64,000 nt of DNA from positions 62,001-126,000 of the forward strand of contig NZ_CP139301.1 in assembly GCF_034092395.1 (NCBI RefSeq). Reading direction: 5' to 3'. The position numbers and the translations under genes were made by a program. This DNA is from Prochlorococcus sp. MIT 1307. Lineage in GTDB: Bacteria; Cyanobacteriota; Cyanobacteriia; PCC-6307; Cyanobiaceae. The notes below the pieces were generated by a model. It made no database searches. It was not told where the DNA came from and saw only the letters and a list, made by a program, of their open reading frames with translations. Below are positions 7,612 through 14,288 of this stretch, one piece after another (position 1 is the first letter of the stretch; each line of letters starts with the position of its first letter).

Positions 7612-8888
7612 TTATCCCCTATACCCGCACACCTAGGAAAACCTCTTTTACCTCTATAAACCCACTTAGGACGACCACCAACTTCAATACCTAACTTCTG
7701 TTTTTTGCGCTCAATCACTTCCTCTACAAAGAGATCCATCAAGACAGCTCTTGTATGTTCCTTGTTCTTACCAAAGTGGACTGCAACTTCTTCAATCGTT
7801 CTCCACTCTTCTGATTCAGACAAGTAAAGCTCTGCATAACTCCTCAAATCCTTTTTAACGGAAGGGAGCAATTCCTCTTCTCCAGTAACGCTCTCAAACA
7901 CCCAGGAAAGATCTTCCTTGTTTCCCTCAAGATTCCAACAAGTCCCGACTTCACAGTTCCTAGCTTTCTCTAAACAAGACAGAACGAATTGGCACTGTTT
8001 TGGCGTTGAATTTGGTGCTCGTGAAATTGCCCACACATCACTAACAGCACCAACCTGAGTACCAGCGCCCAGAATATCGAACATGGATACATCACCCCTT
8101 TGTTGATGTTCTGGTTTTCGCAAGTGGGAAGTAATAACAATGAGAATATTTTTCCTGCTGGCAAGGTTGTTGAGGTCATATAAAGGTTTTGCAAACTCAG
8201 GATCTTTTATTGAGACTCCACGATTTGCCAGGAGTGTGGTCACACTGTCCAACATGACAACGCCATAGCCACCCTCATCAATCAGTCGTTCAAGGCGTGG
8301 AAGATCGAGGCTGTTAAATCCGTCTTCGCCAAAAACAAAATCAAAGGCATCCTGGGTTAAACCCATGATTTTGCACTTACGCCAACAATCATTTTTAGGT
8401 TCATCCGCTTGAACAAAAAGCACCCTGCTTTTCTTTGTTGTGAGCTGGCCTATTCCTTCTTTATTCTTTAAAAACGGTTCTCCCTTCCCAATGCAGGAAG
8501 CAAGTGAGTAAAGGAAGGTTGTTTTTCCAGTTCCAACATCTGCCGCGAGACTTACCAACGCACCTTTAGCCCCAAAAGAATCAACAATCCATTCAGCGTT
8601 TTCTCTTGATTTGAGCAATTCGCCTACAGAAATAGGTTTCCCTAGGTCAGAGGGAATAGGGGCTTTTCTTGGTTTTACTTTCCCTAGATGTTTCCCTAGT
8701 GGTTTTCCTGTGTGTGTGGGTATAGGCCTTTTCCCTTCACGTTCCTCACGATCTCGTTTTTGAAGCTCAGCTTTTAAATCAGTTGAATAGTCATAGCCCT
8801 CTCTTTGTATGTGATCCCTTGGCAAAACTCCTAAAAGGATCAGTCTTTCAAAGGAATCTGTGTGATCGTTAAAAACCCTTCTAGACAT
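7608..8888 (-). CDS. RepA-like AAA ATPase (AAA_25 type) with C-terminal winged helix
   Basis: 426 residues. After a charged N-terminal region come Walker A (ADVGTGKTTFLYSLAS), a VLFVQADEP strand, Walker B (GVVMLDSVTT) and a sensor-like ILIVITSHLRKPE. This is the RecA-fold arrangement of RepA/RSF1010-type hexameric helicases. The C-terminal ~90 residues look like a winged helix ending GGRPKWVYRG. It probably loads or drives replication of the excised element. A fragment of a related protein's C-terminus lies at 35634-35819. It overlaps the upstream small gene by eight bases, an operon sign. Confidence 0.85.
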   Translation of the reverse strand: MSRRVFNDHTDSFERLILLGVLPRDHIQREGYDYSTDLKAELQKRDREEREGKRPIPTHTGKPLGKHLGKVKPRKAPIPSDLGKPISVGELLKSRENAEWIVDSFGAKGALVSLAADVGTGKTTFLYSLASCIGKGEPFLKNKEGIGQLTTKKSRVLFVQADEPKNDCWRKCKIMGLTQDAFDFVFGEDGFNSLDLPRLERLIDEGGYGVVMLDSVTTLLANRGVSIKDPEFAKPLYDLNNLASRKNILIVITSHLRKPEHQQRGDVSMFDILGAGTQVGAVSDVWAISRAPNSTPKQCQFVLSCLEKARNCEVGTCWNLEGNKEDLSWVFESVTGEEELLPSVKKDLRSYAELYLSESEEWRTIEEVAVHFGKNKEHTRAVLMDLFVEEVIERKKQKLGIEVGGRPKWVYRGKRGFPRCAGIGDN

Positions 8889-9048
8889 CGAATGGCCTCC
8901 AAATTGATAGTTGCTCCTTAAGCGTCAGATCGTTTTTTTCAGCAATAACTTTGATGGCAACAGTCAGCGCCAAGTCACGCCAAACAGGATGCAAAATTGC
9001 ATCAGTATTCTTTAGGACTTCACCGAAGCCCGGTAATTCTTGATCCAT
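8881..9048 (-). CDS. Small protein encoded upstream of the RepA-like ATPase
   Basis: 55 residues from Met at 9048 (MDQELPGFGEVLKN). I chose this start because the preceding frame ends just before it. Its stop overlaps the start of the ATPase gene, implying coupling. No family recognised; a replication accessory role is only suggested by position. Confidence 0.55.
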   Translation of the reverse strand: MDQELPGFGEVLKNTDAILHPVWRDLALTVAIKVIAEKNDLTLKEQLSIWRPFDV

Positions 9049-9049
9049 C

Positions 9050-9225
9050 TCATCGGCCCTCCAACTTCTCAAGCCGCTCAGAGAACGCCTTCATTTGGGC
9101 GAGTTGAGTTGCTCTTAATTCTTCAACTGCTGCTGTTGCGGCATGGACTGCTGCGGTGCATTGATGTAGAGCATCAGAGTTGATGGCATGCCCTTCTTGG
9201 CTTTATGACTATTTTTGGCGGCCAT
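9050..9225 (-). pseudogene. Small gene upstream of the replication operon, apparently frameshifted
   Basis: The start at 9225 reads MAAKNSHKAKKG and then runs to an early stop. After a shift near 9188 another frame reads INSDALHQCTAAVHAATAAV and continues as a helix to a TGA at 9050, next to the following ATG. The Lys-rich start plus helix suggests one original ~57-residue protein. A sequencing error or programmed shift is also possible. Confidence 0.4.
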
Positions 9226-9496
9226 TGCCAAAACACCTCATCGTTAGGGATGGATATATGGCCGTCTCCAGTTATTGGAAAGACTTTAAGGACGCAACCT
9301 AAAGGTCAAGCACTTTCGTGACCCGCCTAGAGGGAAAGCCCAGCGTTGTTGATATCTTAGTCCAAATATCAACCAATGTGTCTAGTCAAAGAGATATACA
9401 CTTTTCAGCTTTTAACTTTTTTATTAGCCCATAGCAAATGGATTGCCCCTTGATATGACAGAAATTAACTACTGGCTAATGAAAAGTTCCCGTTAG

Positions 9497-9640
9497 GTGA
9501 TAGCAAGCGATCTCAGCGAATCAGGAATTTCTATTCAAACTTTATTCAAACTTGCAAACCGACTGTTTGGAATCACCCCAAAAAACTCAGAACGAGAAGA
9601 AGATGTACACAATCGAGTAGCTGCAGCTATCAACCTTTTG
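9497..9640 (+). pseudogene. Remnant reading VIASDLSESGISIQTLFKLA
   Basis: An open stretch from GTG continues in frame through repeat copy 1 (GITPKNSEREEDV) into NRVAAAINLLRQ. A relative at 32284-32350 has the same beginning but an in-frame stop. It looks like a fragment of a duplicated gene whose inner segment is the six-copy repeat. No known family. Confidence 0.4.
9566..9607 (+). repeat. 44-bp repeat, copy 1
   Basis: TTTGGAATCACCCC... to GAAGAAGATGTA. Codon-wise it reads GITPKNSEREEDV. Lies ~210 bases before the exported peptide at 9818. Confidence 0.75.
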
Positions 9641-9817
9641 AGACAGATTTTGCATACATGGACACGGACCCACCGACACCTCCGTCTATGTTGAAAGGCT
9701 CTGAATCTTCAAAAGATATTCAGACAGTATCGAGATTCAATGATGGAGATCTGGCTAAGAATCTTGTCCTGCTTGATCGAGTGATCTTGAGCACAATGGA
9801 ATCAGCGATTGTTTTCT

Positions 9818-9952
9818 ATGCATCGATTAGCCCTCACTGTTGCTTCTGTGGCTGGTTTAAGTGCTATCACTCCTTCTGCTGAAGCAAGTTCATATTGTTT
9901 TATCAATCAAAATACTATGGATCTATGCAGAACTCACTGGATTGTTCGCTAG
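9818..9952 (+). CDS. Small exported peptide 1 (44 aa)
   Basis: MHRLALTVASVAGLSAITPS followed by AEAS, a Sec signal peptide with an AxA-type cleavage site. The mature part is only about 20 residues with two Cys (SYCFINQN...LCRTHWIVR). The signal resembles that of peptide 2 at 13651 (LALVASVAGLSAM). Followed by a clear terminator at 9984, so it is a self-contained gene. Confidence 0.6.
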   Translation: MHRLALTVASVAGLSAITPSAEASSYCFINQNTMDLCRTHWIVR

Positions 9953-9983
9953 AGACAAAACGAGAAGTAGTGGAAGCAAGAAA

Positions 9984-10011
9984 AAGCTCGGCTGAGGTCG
10001 AGCTTTTTTAT
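9984..10011 (+). terminator. Rho-independent terminator after exported peptide 1
   Basis: AGCTCG (9985-9990) pairs with CGAGCT (9999-10004) around an eight-base loop, followed by a run of T. Confidence 0.85.
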
Positions 10012-10045
10012 GTCTAAACAGCTCTCTAATTAAAGAGAAAAGTTC

Positions 10046-10087
10046 TTGGAATCACCTTAAAAGATCTGGAACAAGAAGAAGGTATTA
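10046..10087 (+). repeat. 44-bp repeat, copy 2
   Basis: TTGGAATCACCTTAAAAGAT... Reads GITLKDLEQEEGI. It ends ~18 bases before the ATG of the DnaB-like helicase, so it occupies that gene's leader. Confidence 0.7.
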
Positions 10088-10105
10088 ATCAACTCTCCTC
10101 TCTCT

Positions 10106-11011
10106 ATGGACCCAAATAATGCGCAAGAAGCCAGTCAGCAAAAGTCTTCAGATGAGTTGTCTGCGGTAGTAGACATCCTGTGCGAAACCTTTGATGAGAT
10201 TGAAAGTCGTTCTCTTGGAACTTCTGCTGCTGGTATCCCAGTCAATTTCTATGACTTTGATGCCATGACTCAAGGTCTACAACGAGGAGATTTAATTGTC
10301 ATTGGTGGTAGGCCAGCAATGGGGAAAACATCCATGTCGCTGAACATGGCGAAGAATGTTGCTCAATTACATGACCTTCCAGTTTGCATCTTTGGCTTTG
10401 AGATGGGCAAAGAGCAATTGACCTATCGCCTGCTTTCGATGGAAGTCGGCATCGAGACAGGAAGACTGAGGACTGGTCGACTCCAACAAGAGGAATGGAC
10501 GTTATTGGAGGAAGGAATTAATTGTCTTGGTCAAATGCCTATTTTCATCAGTGATAAAGCCACAATCACTGTCGAAGGAATGGTTGCTAAATGTCAGCAG
10601 ATCCAAGAGAGACAAAAGAAAGAGTTGGGACTTGTTGTTATTGACTATGTGCAACTAATGGATGGACCAAACAAAGCATCCCGCGATGAAGAGCTTTCGA
10701 AAATCATTGTGGATTTAAAAGAGATGGCAAAAACTTTGCAGGTTCCAATCCTTTTGTTATCTCAGATCACACGAGCTGTTGAGCATCGCAATAACAAACG
10801 CCCCATGCTCAGTGATTTAAGAGAAACCGCATCACTAGAAAGTCATGCGGACATAGTGGTGATGATCTATCGAGATGAGTACTACCACCCTGAATCAGAA
10901 GATCGAGGCATTACAGAATTGATCATCTGCAAACACAGAAATGGTCCTGTTGGAACAGTGAAATTACTTTTTGAACCCCAATACACTCGCTTTCGGAACC
11001 TTGCTATCTAA
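10106..11011 (+). CDS. DnaB-type replicative helicase C-terminal domain protein
   Basis: 301 residues. It has only the RecA-like ATPase half of DnaB: Walker A GGRPAMGKTSMSLNMAK, FGFEMGKEQLTYRLLS, Walker B LGLVVIDYVQLM, PILLLSQITRAVE, LRETASLESHADIVVMIYRD and the final CKHRNGPVGT. The N-terminal primase-interacting domain of chromosomal DnaB is missing, as in several phage and element helicases. It likely unwinds the element during replication. The next gene follows on the same strand. Confidence 0.93.
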   Translation: MDPNNAQEASQQKSSDELSAVVDILCETFDEIESRSLGTSAAGIPVNFYDFDAMTQGLQRGDLIVIGGRPAMGKTSMSLNMAKNVAQLHDLPVCIFGFEMGKEQLTYRLLSMEVGIETGRLRTGRLQQEEWTLLEEGINCLGQMPIFISDKATITVEGMVAKCQQIQERQKKELGLVVIDYVQLMDGPNKASRDEELSKIIVDLKEMAKTLQVPILLLSQITRAVEHRNNKRPMLSDLRETASLESHADIVVMIYRDEYYHPESEDRGITELIICKHRNGPVGTVKLLFEPQYTRFRNLAI

Positions 11012-11183
11012 ATTCGTATTAAAATCTAAAAACCTAAACAATTATGATTTTAGTGTGTCTAGCCCATATAGCGAGCTGAGATATTTGGATGTTACCGGGT
11101 CGGGTATAGGTAGGAAAAGTATCGAAATCTCATTTCAGTTTCTGCAAAAGCATGAACTTGAAATTGAAGAAGAATCAAATCAG

Positions 11184-12362
11184 ATGGATCAAAGCCTTTG
11201 GGCAATGAGTCGTAATCAACCAGATTCTTCAGAAGCATTACTTTGTCTGAGATGCAGGGTGAGCCATCCAATTGCTCAGAAGGTCAATCTAATATTTAAT
11301 AATTTTCGCGATAAGTATGAACTTGAATTAAAAGACATGTTGGTCTATGTGCTTGATGACACAGGAGAAGTCTTTTTGAGAAGCTCTTATAAAACGGATG
11401 AAGATAGTAATGAGATTCGGCGTCAACCTCTTAATTGGAACACCCTCTTAGAAATGGCCGACAAAGGAATCAGGCCATTTAGTACAGACATCATTCATAG
11501 TTTTGACCCTGATTTATCTGGTCTATCTACTTGGGCTAAAAATAAAGTGCAGGCCAATTCAGATCTCAAAACCTATTTACGTAGTTGTGGTTTGCTGCTG
11601 ATTAGTCCATGGGCTCTCATTGCAGATAGCACTCCTACGCGAGTGAGAGAAGCCTGGTCACGTTGTGGCGATGGGAATATACAGGTTATGGAAATGGAGA
11701 GTTTGCATCGCTCTTATTTAAGTAATTACAAAGCTGCAAAAGAGGTTTATAGGAAGAGCACAGGGAAAGCTACTGGCTGGGTTCCAGATGCTGAATTCCT
11801 TGCATCATTAAATCCACCTCAAAAGAACAGAGAGAACCTGGCGTTACTTGATCAAGCAATCCGTCAATATCTTGTCGGGACCAATTTCACTCGTCAATTT
11901 AAAGAAGGAGAAGAAGCCTTATTGCAGAGTGCTCCATCCACTAGTAGTGAATCCTCCAATTCGGATCTAGTCCAATCCATTCATCAAGCGCTTCAACGCT
12001 CAACACAACCAATCGTGAAAGCTGCGATTGAGTCAGATCGTCCTCGATGGGAGAAAGATCCTAGTCGTGAATTGGCTTGGCAGCTTTATGGACAGGGTCT
12101 TGGGCAAAGAGAAATAGCGACACGGTGTGATCACAAACAAGCTTGGGTTAGCAAGCTACTACTTGAGAAGACGCTTTCAGAAAACATTGCGCAAGAAGCA
12201 GCGGTTGCTCTTGTAAGACGTTCTGAATTCAAACCGCTACTTAAAGATCCAGCTGGTGTAGACCGCATGATTGAAGAATTACGGAATTATTTGGTGTCAT
12301 CAGAACAAAAAGGCAATACCTCTCTTCTTAGGCAAGCAGTCCATGAGGCTCTGCAATCATGA
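11184..12362 (+). CDS. Sigma-70-like cyanobacterial regulator with C-terminal HTH
   Basis: The frame is open from a TTG at 10971, which overlaps the helicase gene. I prefer the ATG at 11184 (MDQSLWAMSRN) because the extra N-terminus looks non-protein-like; starts are uncertain. The C-terminal part (ELAWQLYGQGLGQREIATRC then KQAWVSKLL) resembles sigma region 4. The middle (LLLISPWALIADSTPTRVRE) fits the divergent sigma-like proteins that precede DUF1822 and CHAT genes in other cyanobacteria. It overlaps the DUF1822-like gene by four bases. It may direct transcription of the cassette. Family assignment is from memory of pattern, not a search. Confidence 0.55.
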   Translation: MDQSLWAMSRNQPDSSEALLCLRCRVSHPIAQKVNLIFNNFRDKYELELKDMLVYVLDDTGEVFLRSSYKTDEDSNEIRRQPLNWNTLLEMADKGIRPFSTDIIHSFDPDLSGLSTWAKNKVQANSDLKTYLRSCGLLLISPWALIADSTPTRVREAWSRCGDGNIQVMEMESLHRSYLSNYKAAKEVYRKSTGKATGWVPDAEFLASLNPPQKNRENLALLDQAIRQYLVGTNFTRQFKEGEEALLQSAPSTSSESSNSDLVQSIHQALQRSTQPIVKAAIESDRPRWEKDPSRELAWQLYGQGLGQREIATRCDHKQAWVSKLLLEKTLSENIAQEAAVALVRRSEFKPLLKDPAGVDRMIEELRNYLVSSEQKGNTSLLRQAVHEALQS

Positions 12363-13573
12363 GCGAAAGCAATTCCCAGCGACCATCCATAGAGGCCTTC
12401 CCAATCCCGGAAGGATCAGTTTTGTTGGGAGCTATCAATGCCTCAGGATTCAGAGAATTTACGATTGCTGCGCTTAAGCAAGTTTTAAAAGATAGAGATC
12501 TGAACTTGCCTCTTGGTCCCGAATTAGATCTTGAGAACCCTGAGCGACTGATCAGCCTCAATCAGTTTGCGGTACAGATTGTTGTTGCTGGCTTCACTTC
12601 AGATGAAATCACTATCCCTTTGAAGGATTGGTATCAAGCTGGTGCAGCTCCACAACTTCTTTTAGCTGCACAAGTTGATGAAGAAAATAATGTTGTTTTC
12701 TTTCGTGGTGTACTAACAGGTCCAGAATTTGAGTCATTAATTTCCAAACGTCTCAATAATCAACAGGAAATCAATCTTTCCCTTGATCGGTTTGGAGGTG
12801 GCATTGATCGCCTCCTAAGGTTTGTGCGGCTTTTAGAGCCAAGTGCGATCCCAAGAGTTGGTTTATTTGAGGAATCCAGTCCTGAATGGAATTGGGCACC
12901 GATCCAAAAGAAAATGAAGGCAGTGATTTCAATAGCTGCATTGGGTGCTGGAACAATCCTTCTAGGGCCTGAACTTCTAAGGCCAAGACTCTCTGGAAGT
13001 ATTGCCTCACTCACACCTAGTCAGATTGCAGTTTTGGGATCTACACGCAGTGCTGATGGTATCGCAACAGTTTGCTTGCTAACTCCTGAAGTCACGCAGT
13101 CACGATCCAGCTCACTCCCGATTGCGTTGGTATCAGTAGATCGACCTCTGATCTTTTCTCTTGATCCTCTCAATGAACTCAAAATTTCCAAGAATGGAAC
13201 AATTGTCTTGAGCAAGCTTGCCTCTTTGAACAAACGAATTGAAGGCCCTATCACCTGGCCGATTCAATCCCCAATTCAACCAGGCGAGACATTTGACTTG
13301 AGCTTTAGACCGAAGGGCACTAGTCCTGGAAGCTGGACAACAATTCAAATCCAAACGAACCCCAGTACATCTTTCCAAAAGCTGGACACATTGATTGACG
13401 CTCTAGGCAAGAAAGAATCTCGATGGATCAATGCCATCAACCGAGAACTAAAGAAGGATAAGAATCTGGCGTTGACATTGTTGTTCTCTTCCAACGCACC
13501 TCAAACAAAAGCCTTGAATAAAGCTAGGACTTCTGTTCTTGTACGCGACGGCTGTCTAGAAACTGAGAATTGA
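12359..13573 (+). CDS. DUF1822-like protein
   Basis: 404 residues, start overlapping the previous stop (ATGA). The N-terminal half carries IPLKDWYQAGAAPQLLLAAQ and VDEENNVVFFRGVLTG, matching the pattern in DUF1822 where an acidic 'PPEVW...YVAVQLD...ATLLGF' block occurs. The middle is near-hydrophobic (KAVISIAALGAGTILLGPEL), and the C-terminus is beta-rich (GETFDLSFRPKG), perhaps an effector-type domain. DUF1822 genes commonly sit with sigma-like and CHAT genes in cyanobacteria. Function unknown. Confidence 0.6.
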   Translation: MSESNSQRPSIEAFPIPEGSVLLGAINASGFREFTIAALKQVLKDRDLNLPLGPELDLENPERLISLNQFAVQIVVAGFTSDEITIPLKDWYQAGAAPQLLLAAQVDEENNVVFFRGVLTGPEFESLISKRLNNQQEINLSLDRFGGGIDRLLRFVRLLEPSAIPRVGLFEESSPEWNWAPIQKKMKAVISIAALGAGTILLGPELLRPRLSGSIASLTPSQIAVLGSTRSADGIATVCLLTPEVTQSRSSSLPIALVSVDRPLIFSLDPLNELKISKNGTIVLSKLASLNKRIEGPITWPIQSPIQPGETFDLSFRPKGTSPGSWTTIQIQTNPSTSFQKLDTLIDALGKKESRWINAINRELKKDKNLALTLLFSSNAPQTKALNKARTSVLVRDGCLETEN

Positions 13574-13576
13574 CCG

Positions 13577-13619
13577 TTTTGGAATCACCCTAAAAGGATC
13601 AGAACGAGAAGGAAGTGTC
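13577..13619 (+). repeat. 44-bp repeat, copy 3
   Basis: TTTTGGAATCACCCTAAAAG..., reads GITLKGSEREGSV. Followed at once by the 13621 hairpin and exported peptide 2. Confidence 0.75.
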
Positions 13620-13620
13620 A

Positions 13621-13634
13621 GGAGGCAAGCCTCC
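13621..13634 (+). promoter_or_regulatory. 5'-leader hairpin before exported peptide 2
   Basis: GGAGGCAAGCCTCC is a perfect six-base-pair stem with an AA loop, 16 bases before the ATG. The identical sequence precedes exported peptide 4 (17117-17130). It contains a Shine-Dalgarno-like GGAGG that would be hidden when folded. Confidence 0.6.
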
Positions 13635-13650
13635 ATTACTTCTCAAAAAC

Positions 13651-13896
13651 ATGACCACTTCAACTTTTGATCTCAACTCTGCTTCTAACTCCAACAGGAA
13701 AAAAATCAAAAGAGTTGGAGCAGCCTTTGCTCTTGCACTTGTTGCTTCCGTAGCTGGACTAAGTGCAATGACTTCTTCTGCTCATGCTTCAGGGTGGAGT
13801 ATGCGCAATGGGCTAGGAGGTTACGATTACCATTTCAGCGATGGGAGTAGCGCCTGGAGTATGCCTAATGGTCTAGGTGGTTACGATTATTTCTAA
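13651..13896 (+). CDS. Small exported peptide 2, Gly/Ser/Tyr-rich (81 aa)
   Basis: After a polar start (MTTSTFDLNSASNSNRKKIKR) comes a signal helix (VGAAFALALVASVAGLSAM) with cleavage near SAHAS. The mature part is two near-identical units, GWSMRNGLGGYDY and AWSMPNGLGGYDY, separated by HFSDGSS. The start is the ATG after the leader hairpin; an in-frame upstream ATG would cross the hairpin. The N-terminus is shared with peptide 4 at 17148. No known function; the repeat units suggest a structural or signalling peptide. Confidence 0.65.
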   Translation: MTTSTFDLNSASNSNRKKIKRVGAAFALALVASVAGLSAMTSSAHASGWSMRNGLGGYDYHFSDGSSAWSMPNGLGGYDYF

Positions 13897-13925
13897 CAGC
13901 GACATTCTCAATACCACGAAAAATG

Positions 13926-13952
13926 CCTGGCAGTTGCTGGGCTTTTTTGATG
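13926..13952 (+). terminator. Terminator after exported peptide 2
   Basis: CCTGGCA pairs with TGCTGGG (including G-T pairs) and is followed by CTTTTTTGA. Confidence 0.65.
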
Positions 13953-13983
13953 CCTTTACATATCTGCATTAGCAAAGGAAACA

Positions 13984-14028
13984 GGCTTTGGAATCACCCT
14001 CAAAGACCCAGAACAAGAAGGAGATGTA
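13984..14028 (+). repeat. 44-bp repeat, copy 4
   Basis: GGCTTTGGAATCACCCTCAA..., reads GFGITLKDPEQEGDV. Preceded by an AKET-coding segment shared with copy 6 and followed by exported peptide 3; about 180 bases around it are duplicated at 17490-17670. Confidence 0.8.
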
Positions 14029-14052
14029 TTGATCGTTATTCCAGGTTCCATC

Positions 14053-14226
14053 ATGAAACTCCAATCCGTTGCTTTATCGGTTGCTTGTATTTGCATAGCT
14101 TCAACTGGTTTCGGCTTGTCATTAGTAATGCCGCGAGGAGCCAATGCAATGACTATTCCAAATGAATCAACAATATATGGGGAGGATCTTCCACGGGTAG
14201 GTCTTAACCTCAACCTGCTTGCTTAA
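14053..14226 (+). CDS. Small exported peptide 3 (57 aa)
   Basis: MKLQSVALSVACICIASTGF is a signal peptide almost identical to that of peptide 5 at 17584, while the mature ends differ (NESTIYGEDLPRVGLNLNLLA here). Conserved leader and divergent core is the pattern of precursor-peptide families. No modification enzyme is nearby, but a CHAT protease and an M48 peptidase are. Confidence 0.6.
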   Translation: MKLQSVALSVACICIASTGFGLSLVMPRGANAMTIPNESTIYGEDLPRVGLNLNLLA

Positions 14227-14288
14227 ATCAAATTCGCTTAGCTATTACTGAGTAGAGCACAAACCCTTCAAAAAAGACATAGTTACCT

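Noticed and set aside
9658-9882. Alternative frame over exported peptide 1
   Set aside because: The frame starting at 9818 gives a proper signal peptide similar to peptide 2; the longer one gives no recognisable protein.
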